From assembly GCF_012034245.1 (NCBI RefSeq), contig NZ_JAATEO010000002.1:1-64000 (forward strand): DNA of 64,000 nucleotides. The letters run 5' to 3'. The notes under the pieces are model-generated. The model saw only the letters and a list, made by a program, of their open reading frames with translations. It was not told the origin of the DNA and did no database searches. The position numbers and the translations under genes were made by a program. The DNA comes from Micromonospora thermarum. GTDB lineage: Bacteria > Actinomycetota > Actinomycetes > Mycobacteriales > Micromonosporaceae. Positions 64,000 through 64,000 of the stretch are shown in pieces. Positions within the stretch are counted from its first letter, which is position 1. Each line of letters opens with the position of its first letter.

Positions 64000-64000
64000 A

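Noticed and set aside
1..64000. tRNA or rRNA genes
   Set aside because: No tRNA-like cloverleaf with a CCA-adjacent acceptor or rRNA sequence was noticed, including at the ICE junction; the integration target is yifB, not a tRNA. A scan with a tRNA finder would be decisive.

Overview
The window is a high-GC actinobacterial chromosome segment. Its housekeeping genes (ffh, rpsP-khpA-rimM-trmD, rplS, two lepB, rnhB, DUF2469, dprA, xerC, a eukaryote/archaeal-type proS), frequent GTG starts, leaderless promoters and ATGA gene overlaps fit Micromonosporaceae, probably Micromonospora or a close relative; this is inferred from gene content, not from a search.

From the left edge to about 37.89 kb lies most of an integrative and conjugative element (ICE); its left end is outside the window. 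At its right end a 530-aa large serine recombinase abuts a decapitated yifB/comM (Mg-chelatase-like) gene, so the element is inserted in the P-loop of that gene. ICE modules are: regulators and cutA (0-2.4 kb); a leftward operon with a sigma-like factor, a diguanylate cyclase and Cys-rich unknowns (2.5-7.6 kb); an active-looking DNA methyltransferase plus a degenerate copy (8.2-9.7 kb); a second sigma-like gene; a type IV secretion operon of pilin, VirB6-like, PrgI, VirB4 and VirD4 coupling protein (11.1-17.4 kb); a Replic_Relax protein; a possible defence cluster of a wHTH-PD-(D/E)xK protein, a small wHTH protein and a TIR protein (18.6-20.6 kb); a rightward run of small genes separated by hairpins (21-27.8 kb); a bifunctional cell-wall hydrolase; an ART-like-SUKH fusion; and a divergent pair of LysM-BTAD and membrane Hsp70-like genes before the integrase.

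Two non-coding patterns run through the ICE. A CTGTCAGG/CCTGACAG motif, often as inverted repeats, sits only in five intergenic promoter regions (7.8, 9.7, 10.8, 17.5, 20.7 kb) and looks like an ICE-wide operator. Almost every short ICE gene is preceded by an unrelated GC-rich hairpin just upstream of its ribosome binding site.

From 37.9 to 64 kb the sequence is chromosomal. yifB'-dprA-xerC-aminotransferase read rightward and converge on the leftward lepB-rnhB-DUF2469 block; between them is a remnant of a molybdopterin (sulfite oxidase-like) gene. Then come ribosomal/translation genes, a TetR gene with tandem 16-bp repeats, an amidohydrolase, an IS605-type tnpB element with a tnpA remnant, a Uma2 nuclease-like gene, ffh, and an exopolysaccharide locus (sugar transferase, phosphatase, Wzz/tyrosine kinase, O-antigen ligase) running off the right edge.

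Four ICE genes carry reading-frame breaks, but so does the chromosomal rimM, so indel errors in the sequence must be excluded before these are read as gene decay.
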